From assembly GCF_013282155.1 (NCBI RefSeq), contig NZ_BLWI01000009.1:1-57693 (forward strand): a DNA stretch of 57,693 nt. The letters are read 5' to 3'. The first letter of the stretch is position 1, and the number at the start of each line of letters is the position of its first letter. Position numbers and translations under genes: made by a program. A model generated the notes under the pieces. It was not told the origin of the DNA. It did not search any database and saw only the letters and a list, made by a program, of their open reading frames with translations. Shown piece after piece: positions 1 through 8,100 of this stretch. The DNA is from Sulfitobacter sp. HGT1 (GTDB lineage: Bacteria; Pseudomonadota; Alphaproteobacteria; Rhodobacterales; Rhodobacteraceae).

Positions 1-179
1 TGAGCTTCAGCGAATGGGCAATGGTCTTTGGTGACGCCAAAATGACCACTGCTTTGCTCGACCGCCTTACCCATCGCTGCCACATCCTCGAGACCGGTAA
101 TGACAGCTACCGCTTCAAAGCCAGCTCCGAAACGGCGAAACAGAAACGAAAGGAGACACCACCATTGACCACATCATGA
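1..179 (+). pseudogene. istB: IS21-family helper ATPase IstB, C-terminal end only
   Basis: The open frame enters from the left edge (codons in phase with base 3) and stops with TGA at 177-179. The visible 58 residues include [18 protein letters not shown] and [12 protein letters not shown], typical of the last helices of IstB, the AAA+ target-selection ATPase of IS21 transposons. The IstB stop is followed within 50 bases by the transposon terminal repeat at 224-252, the expected order for the right end of an IS21 element. The upstream part and istA lie outside the window, so it cannot be judged whether the element is intact; the visible frame is unbroken. Confidence 0.8.
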
Positions 180-207
180 CGAACAAAGCATAACGACTGA
201 GCGGGTC

Positions 208-252
208 AAATCTCGGTGACAACACCGGGTCAGTTTTAAGTGACATCCAACA
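208..252 (+). mobile_element. Right end of IS21-family element (terminal inverted repeat)
   Basis: Bases 224-252 are the exact reverse complement of 57615-57643 at the other end of the window. The outer end reads ...GACATCCAACA, so the element begins with TG and ends with CA as IS21 members do. A subterminal repeat of the form GGTCA(n)GTGACA at 210-220 precedes it, matching the multiple transposase sites expected at IS21 ends. The element has inserted into the vsr-like frame that follows at 254. Confidence 0.85.
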
Positions 253-253
253 G

Positions 254-382
254 CAAAGGTTAGGATGGCGGACGGCAATCGTTTGGGAATGCGCCATCGG
301 GAAGAAGCGAGATGCCGACGTGATTGAGGAGATCGCGGCATTCATTCGCGACAAATCCGTTCGCCATCAAGAATTCGGCTGA
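254..382 (+). pseudogene. vsr: Very-short-patch repair endonuclease (Vsr), C-terminal fragment
   Basis: Directly after the IS21 end a frame of about 43 codons reads GWRTAIVWECAIGKKRDADV and ends at TGA 380-382. The W-R-x-x-x-V-W-E-C-A core followed by a basic and then acidic helix is the usual C-terminus of Vsr, the T:G mismatch nickase that accompanies Dcm-type cytosine methyltransferases. Everything upstream of this C-terminus, including the catalytic residues, is missing, displaced by the IS. Non-functional remnant; a DUF559-type nuclease tail is the alternative reading. Confidence 0.6.
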
Positions 383-485
383 TCGATTTCTGGAAATAAG
401 AGGTCAACCCCGACCTTGTCTGCAACCTGTTCGCTTCACTGGAGCCGGACATTGCACACGTAGGTCAGTTGCGTAGTTTCGGACC

Positions 486-531
486 AGGTCAAATCTCGGT
501 GACAATACCGGGCCAGTTCTTAATTGACCTT
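486..531 (+). repeat. Decayed second IS21-type right end
   Basis: Bases 486-531 repeat 208-250 with only a few substitutions (shared blocks GGTCAAATCTCGGTGACAA and ACCGGG-CAGTT-TTAA). The last bases before the expected CA terminus have diverged, and the sequence runs straight into an IS110 fragment. It therefore looks like an older relative of the flanking IS21 element whose body has been lost. Bases 383-485 between the vsr fragment and this repeat show no recognisable gene. Confidence 0.65.
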
Positions 532-693
532 GCCGATGAGGTATGGGGGCTGCTGAAGATCTTCGGGATCCGCCTGCCCAAGAGGGTGAAATATGGCAGC
601 TTCGAGGCCATCGTCCGATCCAAGATCGAAATGGACGAAGCTCTGGCGCATGCGCTGGTGCCGCTCCTCAATGCGCTGCTCGTCTGCATGTAA
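532..693 (+). pseudogene. IS110-family transposase fragment
   Basis: A frame of about 53 codons reads ADEVWGLLKIFGIRLPK and then SFEAIVRSKIEMDEALAHAL, PLLNA. This is the segment between the N-terminal DEDD RuvC-like domain and the C-terminal serine-containing domain of IS110-type transposases (usual form: xxIWGLLK-FG, then a helix ending ALxPLL-A). It starts abruptly at the decayed IS21 end and stops at TAA 691-693 where the real protein would continue, so both ends are missing. Confidence 0.65.
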
Positions 694-918
694 GAATGAG
701 CGATAGCGCGCCTGAGATCTGCCGCGTTAGTCAGGTCTTTTCTGAGTTTGAAGGTCTCGATTGGAGTGGGACACCTATTTCCCAACACGTTAGTTTCTAT
801 TCTACCGCATAGGCCAAGTCATGGGACAACTTGATCCCAGATTTAATGAGGTTTCGGAAGCTTGTGGAAGTCCCCAACGGGCGACCACTCAAATTTGCGT
901 TGTCGGCAACTGCAAAGT
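694..918. other. Stretch with no recognisable gene
   Basis: About 225 bases between the IS110 remnant and a small minus-strand gene. Only short open frames without family resemblance are seen. It is probably degraded insertion-sequence or island DNA, judging from its neighbours. Confidence 0.4.
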
Positions 919-1092
919 TCATGCTGCCTCGCTCATGATGCGCGTAAGCTCGTCGTCCAAGTTTGCCTGAGCAGCAATCTGTCGCTCGAGTTCAAGTATG
1001 ATCGGGATGAACTTAGCCCTATCCTCTCTCGCCTTCACGATGCGCACCATCACTCGTCGCGCGGCCTTGAACTTCTCCACTTTCTCGTCCAT
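919..1092 (-). CDS. Small hypothetical protein (57 aa)
   Basis: Minus-strand frame starting with ATG at 1092 behind a GGAGGACGGAGCAG purine-rich stretch that is a good Shine-Dalgarno, and ending at 919. The product is 57 residues, highly charged and predicted helical (MDEKVEKFKAARRV at the start, LDDELTRIMSEAA at the end). No family is recognised. A longer reading from ATG 1260 would add 56 residues rich in Pro/Gln with poor coding character and no clear ribosome site, so the short start is preferred. It lies between mobile-element remnants and tRNA-Leu, so it may be cargo of an old insertion at that tRNA. Confidence 0.4.
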   Translation of the reverse strand: MDEKVEKFKAARRVMVRIVKAREDRAKFIPIILELERQIAAQANLDDELTRIMSEAA

Positions 1093-1266
1093 CTGCTCCG
1101 TCCTCCAATTTAGGGTCGGAGAGAATATCGGTCCGATGTCTTCAGCACATAAATCGCCGAGAGTGAGCCAGCTTTGGTCGTCCTGCAGCGGGTTCTGCGA
1201 CGGGTCCCGAGGGTTCTGTGGGGCAGCTTGTGGGGCAAGTTTGGGAAGGAAACCCTGCATAAACGC

Positions 1267-1294
1267 AAAAAACCCAGCATTGCTGGGTTTTTTT
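1267..1294 (-). terminator. Rho-independent terminator behind tRNA-Leu
   Basis: Perfect stem AACCCAGCA/TGCTGGGTT flanked by A6 on the left and T7 on the right, so it would end transcription on either strand. It lies 10 bases beyond the 3' end of the minus-strand tRNA-Leu. Confidence 0.85.
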
Positions 1295-1303
1295 GCTTGA
1301 TAT

Positions 1304-1389
1304 TGGTGCCCAGAAGAGGACTCGAACCTCCACACCGTTGCCAGTACTAGCACCTGAAGCTAGCGCGTCTACCATTCCGCCACCTGGGC
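1304..1389 (-). tRNA. tRNA-Leu (anticodon CAG)
   Basis: Read on the minus strand, the sequence begins GCCCAGGTGGCGGAATGG and ends TCTGGGCA-CCA, with a 7-bp acceptor stem closing with one G-U pair. The anticodon stem CTAGC/GCTAG carries loop TTCAGGT, giving anticodon CAG (codon CUG). A long variable arm (class II) and GGTTCGAGTCC T-arm are present, and CCA is encoded. It is followed by a strong terminator. Confidence 0.95.
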
Positions 1390-1593
1390 ACAGGGGGGTT
1401 GTGAGGGCTGCTCTAATCATGCGGGGCGGGGGTGTCAATTGGATTCGCTGACATTCTTGCATCTTGTTTGCTTCATTGACCCTTGCGGGTGATGTGCCGC
1501 GAAGGGTTGGGGCAAACTGGGCTGATTTGCGGCTTGTTCCCAAACGGTCAAAACGGTATCTATCGCTCAGTTTTTCTGAACAGGAGCATCATC

Positions 1594-2577
1594 ATGTCAA
1601 AGCTGGTGACGATCTATGGCGGCTCGGGGTTTGTCGGGCGTTATATTGTGCGCCGCATGGCCAAAGCAGGATGGCGGGTTCGCGTGGCAGTACGCCGCCC
1701 GAACGAGGCGATTTTTGTGCGCCCCTATGGTGCTGTTGGTCAGGTTGAGCCTGTTTTCTGCAATATCCGCGATGACGCATCGGTGCGTGCGGCGATGCAA
1801 GGGGCAGATGCTGTTGTGAACTGCGTCGGCATTCTGGCGGAAACCGGCAAGAGTACGTTCGAGGAAATTCAGGCTGGCGGGGCGGAGCGGATTGCACGGA
1901 TCGCCGCAGACGAAGGCATCAGCCGGATGGTTCAAATCTCGGCTATCGGGGCGGATATTGATTCTGCCAGCGAATATGCACAGACCAAGGCAATGGGCGA
2001 GGCGGCTGTTCTCAAGCATATGCCGGATGCCGTTATCCTGCGTCCGTCGATTGTGTTCGGCCCGGAGGATGAATTCTTTAACCGCTTTGCAGGCATGACA
2101 CGTCTCAGCCCGGTGGTGCCTGTTGTTGGCGCAGATACCTTGTTCCAGCCGGTGTATGTGGATGACGTGGCAAAGGCGGCTGAAATGGCCGTTCTCGGTG
2201 ATGCGCCAGCCGGCATCTACGAGCTGGGCGGCCCTGACGTGGAAAGCTTCCGCGCATTGATGCAGCGGATGCTGGCAGTAGTGCATCGTCGTCGTTTGGT
2301 GATTGGCTTGCCTATGTTCGTGGCCAAGATCCTGGCGGGTGCCTTTGATCTTTTGCAGGCGGTTACGCTTGGGCTGGTCAGGAATTTTATGGTCACCCGT
2401 GATCAGGTCAAGAACCTTGGCACTGACAATGTGGTTGCACCGGATGCAAAGGGTTTTGACGCGTTGGGGATTTCGCCTGTGTCGATGTCATCGGTCTTGC
2501 CGGATTATCTGTGGCGGTTCCGCCCGTCCGGGCAGTACGACGACATTATGGCGTCTGCCAAAGACTTGCGCAGCTGA
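1594..2577 (+). CDS. Complex I NDUFA9-like NAD(P)-binding protein
   Basis: A 327-residue atypical short-chain dehydrogenase. It opens with a Rossmann fold, glycine motif GGSGFVGR at residues 9-16, followed by NCVGIL and an AQTKAMGEAAV segment where a classical enzyme would have its catalytic YxxxK. This pattern matches the NDUFA9-like family, named after the accessory subunit of respiratory complex I that binds NADPH; whether the bacterial protein joins complex I is not shown by sequence. Start chosen at ATG 1594, seven bases after CAGGAG; an upstream in-frame start at 1483 lacks a ribosome site. Convergent with uppP, sharing the terminator at 2597-2626. Confidence 0.85.
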   Translation: MSKLVTIYGGSGFVGRYIVRRMAKAGWRVRVAVRRPNEAIFVRPYGAVGQVEPVFCNIRDDASVRAAMQGADAVVNCVGILAETGKSTFEEIQAGGAERIARIAADEGISRMVQISAIGADIDSASEYAQTKAMGEAAVLKHMPDAVILRPSIVFGPEDEFFNRFAGMTRLSPVVPVVGADTLFQPVYVDDVAKAAEMAVLGDAPAGIYELGGPDVESFRALMQRMLAVVHRRRLVIGLPMFVAKILAGAFDLLQAVTLGLVRNFMVTRDQVKNLGTDNVVAPDAKGFDALGISPVSMSSVLPDYLWRFRPSGQYDDIMASAKDLRS

Positions 2578-2596
2578 TCACCTGATAGACTTTTAC

Positions 2597-2626
2597 AAAG
2601 GCCCTGCCATACCGGCGGGGCCTTTT
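2597..2626. terminator. Bidirectional terminator between NDUFA9-like gene and uppP
   Basis: Stem AAAGGCCC...GGGGCCTTTT with a short loop and A/T runs on both sides. It sits between the stop at 2577 and the uppP stop at 2631, so it serves both convergent genes. Confidence 0.8.
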
Positions 2627-2630
2627 GCGT

Positions 2631-3434
2631 TTATGAATAAGCGTAAGCCAGCAGCGCGATGCCCAATATCACCCGGTAGATTACGTAAGGCGTAAAGCTG
2701 ACACTGCGCAGCAGGCGCATCATCAAGACAAGCGCCAGCATCGCCGCGACAAAGGCAAAGGCCGCAGCGATGGAGGCGTCTTTCGCCAATTGCCAGTCGG
2801 CCTCTCCGATCACATCCAGCGATAGCAACGCACCCGAGGCAAGGATTGTGGGGATCGACATCAGCATCGACAGGGTCGCAGCCCCGGTGCGATCATAGCC
2901 CAGCTTGCGGGCCGCAGTGATGGTGATGCCTGACCGCGAGGTGCCGGGGATCAGCGCGACTGCCTGTGCCAGACCCATCCACACCGCGTCTTTCATGCGC
3001 CAGTCGCCGGCGGACATCTCGTTCCCGCCAGTTTTATCTGCCCAATACAGCACAAGCCCGAATATCAGCATGGTCCAGCCAATCACGGCGACGGACCGCA
3101 GCATTTCGTCGATGCCCATTGCTTTAAACAGCAGTCCTGCGACCAAGACGGGGATCGTCGCGATGATGAGCAAAAGCGCAGTGCGCGCGCCACGAGTGTC
3201 GACCTTGCCCTGTGCCAGGCGGCCTAATCCGATCGTCGCCTCGATAACCTGCGACCGGAAATACAAGATCACGGCAAGCAATGTGCCGACATGAACAGCA
3301 ACGTCTATCGCCAGCCCTTGATCGGGGCCGCCAGTGACGAATGGCAGTAGTATTAGATGTCCAGAGGATGACACAGGCAGGAATTCGGTAAGGCCCTGAA
3401 TGATGGCCACGAGTAATAGTTGAAACAGTGTCAT
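2631..3434 (-). CDS. uppP: Undecaprenyl-diphosphatase UppP (BacA)
   Basis: Integral membrane phosphatase that recycles undecaprenyl pyrophosphate to the monophosphate lipid carrier for peptidoglycan and other surface polymers; overproduction gives bacitracin resistance in known members. The 267 residues include both signature motifs: QGLTEFLPVSSSGH at 13-26 with the catalytic glutamate E17, and PGTSRSG at 163-169. About eight hydrophobic segments span the rest, and the length is normal. Transcribed towards the NDUFA9-like gene and divergent from gltD. mtgA and fzlA-like further on also act in wall growth or division. Confidence 0.95.
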   Translation of the reverse strand: MTLFQLLLVAIIQGLTEFLPVSSSGHLILLPFVTGGPDQGLAIDVAVHVGTLLAVILYFRSQVIEATIGLGRLAQGKVDTRGARTALLLIIATIPVLVAGLLFKAMGIDEMLRSVAVIGWTMLIFGLVLYWADKTGGNEMSAGDWRMKDAVWMGLAQAVALIPGTSRSGITITAARKLGYDRTGAATLSMLMSIPTILASGALLSLDVIGEADWQLAKDASIAAAFAFVAAMLALVLMMRLLRSVSFTPYVIYRVILGIALLAYAYS

Positions 3435-3660
3435 GGTCTGATTGCCTGCGATGCTTATGCTGAGGCCGACGTATAAACCCGCTCAAAAGAAAGCAAAGAA
3501 CTATATTAAGTCCGCATCGGAACTAAAATACGCAGAAAATCGCCTCACTCTCAAAACTGGGCGAAAAAAATTTACATATAGGTCAGCACTGCTGCCTTTA
3601 TTATCATTTCGCATTTGTGTAAGGGAGGCTAACAAAGTTTTTCAGGCGGAGTTTTCGATT
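3435..3660. promoter_or_regulatory. Divergent promoter region uppP / gltD
   Basis: 226 bases between divergent starts, clearly AT-richer than the flanking genes. It should hold promoters for both genes. The sequence AAGGGAGGCTAAC at 3620-3632 resembles a ribosome site but no convincing leader ORF follows; gltD has its own GGCGGAG at 3647-3653. No riboswitch fold is recognised. Confidence 0.5.
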
Positions 3661-5094
3661 ATGGCAAAGCAGCCAATGCTTAAGTTTACAACGGTTTCAC
3701 GGGATATGCCCGAAAAGCGGATGCCGAATCTGCGCCGCGAAGACTTTCACGAGATTTACGCGGAATACGCGGATGAGAAAGCCAAAGAGCAGGCCAGCCG
3801 GTGCAGCCAATGTGGTGTGCCGTATTGTCAGACCCATTGCCCGTTGCACAACAACATCCCCGACTGGCTGCGTCTGACAGCCGAAGGCCGTCTGAAAGAA
3901 GCGTATGAAGTGTCGCAAGCCACCAATACCTTCCCCGAGATTTGTGGCCGTATCTGCCCGCAGGATCGCCTGTGCGAAGGTAACTGCGTGATTGAACAGT
4001 CCGGCCACGGCACTGTGACCATCGGGTCGGTCGAAAAATACATCACTGACACCGCGTGGGAAAACGGCTGGGTGCAGGCGATCAAGCCGCACACCGAGCG
4101 TACTGAATCCGTTGGCATCATCGGTGCTGGCCCCGGCGGTCTGGCCGCCGCCGACGTGCTGCGCCGCCAGGGTGTGCAAGTCACCATCTATGACCGCTAT
4201 GATCGCGCAGGCGGTTTGCTGACCTACGGCATCCCCGGCTTCAAACTGGAAAAAGATGTGGTGATGCGCCGCAATGACCAGCTTGCCGAAGGTGGCGTAA
4301 AGTTTGAACTGAACTGTAATGTCGGCGTCGACATCAGCTTTGCCGATATTCGTGCCAAGCATGACGCAGTGATCATCGCGACCGGCGTTTACAAAACCCG
4401 CGAAATTCAGGCCCCCGGTGTAGGGGGTGTCGGCCTTGAGCGCGCGATTGATTTCCTGACCGTCAGCAACCGCAAAAGCTTTGGCGACACTGTCGAGGAA
4501 TTTGAATCCGGTCGTTTGAACGCCCACGGCAAAAAGGTCGTTGTCATCGGTGGTGGCGATACCGCGATGGACTGCGTTCGTACCTCGATCCGTCAGGGTG
4601 CGACATCTGTGAAATGTCTGTACCGCCGTGACCGTGCCAACATGCCCGGCAGCCAGCGCGAAGTGCAAAACGCCGAGGAAGAAGGCGTTGTGTTCGAATG
4701 GTTGTCTGCCCCCAAGGGGTTTGTCGGTGATCCGGTGACAGGTGTCATGGTGCAAAAGATGCGTCTTGGCGCGCCCGATGCCACAGGTCGTCAGGCCCCC
4801 GAAGTGATCGAAGGCGCTGATTACGTCGAAGAAGCCGATCTGGTGATTATGGCCTTGGGCTTTGAGCCAGAAGACCTGCCAACATTGTGGCGCACACCTG
4901 AACTGCCCGTGAACCGCTGGGGCACGATCAAGGCCGATTACGTCACGGGTGCCACCGATCTTGATGACGTCTATGCCGTGGGTGACATCGTGCGCGGTGC
5001 GTCACTGGTGGTTTGGGCAATCAAGGACGGCCGCGATTGTGCGCAAGCCATCCTTGAGAAGCTGGGCACGAAAACGGCCATCGCAGCCGAATAA
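3661..5094 (+). CDS. gltD: Glutamate synthase (NADPH) small subunit GltD
   Basis: The beta subunit of GOGAT passes electrons from NADPH via FAD and iron-sulfur clusters to the large subunit for glutamate formation. The 477 residues show an N-terminal cysteine-rich domain (C48, C51, C56, C60 and C95, C99, C105, C109) for two 4Fe-4S clusters, a FAD-binding GAGPGG at 155-160, and an NADPH-binding GGGDTA at 297-302. Start ATG 3661 follows GGCGGAG; upstream in-frame codons to 3442 are in AT-rich intergenic DNA and are rejected. gltB follows 65 bases downstream in the same direction, so the two subunits are co-transcribed, small subunit first. Confidence 0.97.
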   Translation: MAKQPMLKFTTVSRDMPEKRMPNLRREDFHEIYAEYADEKAKEQASRCSQCGVPYCQTHCPLHNNIPDWLRLTAEGRLKEAYEVSQATNTFPEICGRICPQDRLCEGNCVIEQSGHGTVTIGSVEKYITDTAWENGWVQAIKPHTERTESVGIIGAGPGGLAAADVLRRQGVQVTIYDRYDRAGGLLTYGIPGFKLEKDVVMRRNDQLAEGGVKFELNCNVGVDISFADIRAKHDAVIIATGVYKTREIQAPGVGGVGLERAIDFLTVSNRKSFGDTVEEFESGRLNAHGKKVVVIGGGDTAMDCVRTSIRQGATSVKCLYRRDRANMPGSQREVQNAEEEGVVFEWLSAPKGFVGDPVTGVMVQKMRLGAPDATGRQAPEVIEGADYVEEADLVIMALGFEPEDLPTLWRTPELPVNRWGTIKADYVTGATDLDDVYAVGDIVRGASLVVWAIKDGRDCAQAILEKLGTKTAIAAE

Positions 5095-5159
5095 CCGGCC
5101 CCACGCCTGTAACAAATGTATTTTCGCGCCCAAGGCGCGCCCGAATTAGGAGATAGCAA

Positions 5160-8100
5160 ATGACCAAGTATGATGAAGCCTGGGTAGCCCGCGAAGAAGC
5201 AAAGCGCGCGCATATGGCGGCAAACGGTCTGTATTCCGAGGAAGAAGAGCATTCTTCCTGTGGTGTTGGCCTTGTTGTGAACATCGACGGCTCGTGCAGC
5301 CGCGATGTGGTTTTGTCGGGCATCAAAGCGCTGAAAGCGATCTGGCACCGCGGTGCTGTTGATGCGGATGGCAAGACCGGCGATGGCGCGGGTATCCACG
5401 TGCAGATTCCGGTCAACTTCTTTTACGATCAGGTCCGCCGCACCGGCCACAGCCCGCGCGAAGGTGAATTGATTGCCGTTGGTCAGGTGTTCTTGCCGCG
5501 CACCAACTTTGCCGCGCAAGAAACCTGCCGGACCATCGTCGAAACCGAAGTGCTGCGCATGGGGTATTACATTTACGGCTGGCGCCACGTGCCGGTCGAT
5601 ATCTCTGTGCTGGGTGAAAAGGCCAACGCGACCCGCCCCGAGATCGAACAAATCCTGATCTCCAATGCCAAAGGCGTGGACGAAGAAACATTCGAGCGCG
5701 AACTTTATGTGATCCGCCGCCGCATCGAGAAAGCCGCGCTCGCCGCGCAGGTACCGACCCTTTATATCGCGTCGATGTCCTGCCGGTCGATCATCTACAA
5801 AGGCATGATGCTGGCCCAGGATGTGGCCAACTTCTATCCCGATCTGCTGGATGACCGCTTTGAATCCGCCTTTGCGATCTATCACCAGCGTTATTCCACC
5901 AACACCTTCCCGCAGTGGTGGCTGGCGCAGCCCTTCCGCATGTTGGCCCACAACGGCGAGATCAACACCCTCAAGGGCAACCTGAACTGGATGAAGTCGC
6001 ACGAAATCCGCATGGCGTCGGGCACATTCGGTGACATGGCCGAAGACATCAAACCAATCGTCGCGGCGGGGTCGTCTGACTCTGCTGCGCTGGATGCGGT
6101 GTTCGAGGTTCTGGTACGCGCAGGTCGCAACGCCCCGATGGCGAAAACCATGCTGGTGCCTGAATCATGGTCCAAGCAGGCGGTTGAACTGCCCGAAGCG
6201 TGGCGCGACATGTATTCCTATTGCAACTCTGTGATGGAACCCTGGGATGGCCCTGCCGCCCTTGCCATGACCGATGGCCGCTGGGTTTGCGCAGGCCTTG
6301 ACCGTAACGGTCTGCGCCCGATGCGCTATGTCGTCACCGCTGACGGTATGCTGATCGCCGGTTCCGAGGCGGGCATGGTCCCCCAGGACGAAGCAAACGT
6401 AATCCACAAAGGCGCGCTTGGCCCCGGTCAGTTGCTGGCTGTGGACATCGAAGAAGGCAAGATGTTCGGCGATACCGAGATCAAAGACAAACTGGCGGCA
6501 TCCCGTCCGTTTGGCGAATGGGTCGGCAAGATCAACGAACTGGACGAAGCCCTGAGCGGCATCGAGGAAAAGCCGTTGTTTGCCGGTGACGAACTGCGCC
6601 GCCGTCAGGTGGCTGCCGGTTATACCATTGAAGACCTTGAGCAGATCCTCGCCCCGATGGCCGAGGACGGTAAAGAACCGTTGGCGTCGATGGGCGACGA
6701 TACACCATCGGCAGTTCTGTCGAACCAGTACCGCCCGCTCAGCCACTTCTTCCGCCAGAACTTTAGCCAGGTGACAAACCCGCCGATCGACAGCTTGCGC
6801 GAATTCCGCGTGATGAGCCTGAAAACACGCTTTGGTAATCTGAAAAACGTGTTGGACGAATCCAGTGCCCAGACCGAAATTCTGGTGCTCGACAGCCCGT
6901 TCCTGGCCAACGCGCAGTTCGATCAGCTGATGGGTGAATTCAACGCGGATTCCGTGACCATCGATTGTACCTTTGAACCCGGTGGCAGCAACCTGAACGA
7001 TGGTCTGCGCCGCATCCGCGAAGAGGCCGAAGACGCCGTGCGTTCCGGCGCGGGGCACATCGTGCTGACCGACCAGTTCAGCGGCGAGGGCCGTGTTGCG
7101 ATGCCGATGATCCTGGCGACTTCTGCCGTGCACAGCCAACTGACCCGCAAAGGTCTGCGGACATTCACATCGCTGAACGTCCGTTCCGCTGAATGTGTTG
7201 ATCCGCATTACTTTGCCGTGTTGATCGGTTGCGGTGCGACCGTGGTAAACGCCTATCTTGCCGAAGACTCGCTGGCCGACCGTATTGATCGCGGCCTGCT
7301 GGACGTGAACCTGACCCAGGCGATGTCGCGCTACCGCGAGGCAATCGACCAGGGTTTGCTGAAAATCATGGCCAAGATGGGCATCAGCGTCATCTCGTCC
7401 TATCGCGGGGGCCTGAACTTTGAAGCGGTGGGCCTGTCACGCGCCATGTGTGCCGAATACTTCCCCGGTATGACCAGCCGCATCAGTGGCATCGGTACCA
7501 ACGGTATCCAGCGCAAGGCCGAAGCCGTACATGATCGTGGTTGGAAGGGCGACGCTGTCGTCATGCCGATCGGTGGTTTCTACAAGGCGCGCACCTCGGG
7601 CGAGACCCACGCATGGGAAGCATCGTCGATGCACATGTTGCAGATGGCGTGTAACAAAGCCTCCTATCAGATGTGGAAGCAGTACAGTGCCAAGATGCAA
7701 AGCAATCCGCCGATCCATCTACGCGATCTGCTGGATATCAAGCCGCTTGGCGCTCCGATCCCGATTGAAGAAGTCGAAAGCATCACCGCGATCCGCAAGC
7801 GTTTCGTGACCCCCGGCATGTCGCTTGGTGCGCTGTCACCAGAGGCTCACAAGACCCTGAACGTCGCGATGAACCGCATCGGTGCCAAGTCGGATTCCGG
7901 CGAGGGCGGCGAAGATCCGGCACATTTTGTGCCCGAATCCAACGGCGACAACCCGTCTGCCAAGATCAAGCAGGTTGCGTCGGGCCGTTTTGGTGTGACC
8001 GCCGAATACCTGAACCAGTGCGAAGAACTGGAAATCAAAGTCGCCCAAGGTGCCAAGCCCGGCGAGGGTGGCCAGCTGCCCGGTATGAAGGTCACCGACC

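Noticed and set aside
1483..1593. Upstream extension of the NDUFA9-like gene
   Set aside because: The in-frame codons before ATG 1594 show no ribosome site and no family similarity, while CAGGAG is well placed for 1594.
3442..3660. Upstream extension of gltD
   Set aside because: AT-rich with a composition unlike coding DNA here; known GltD proteins begin near residue MAKQPMLKF.
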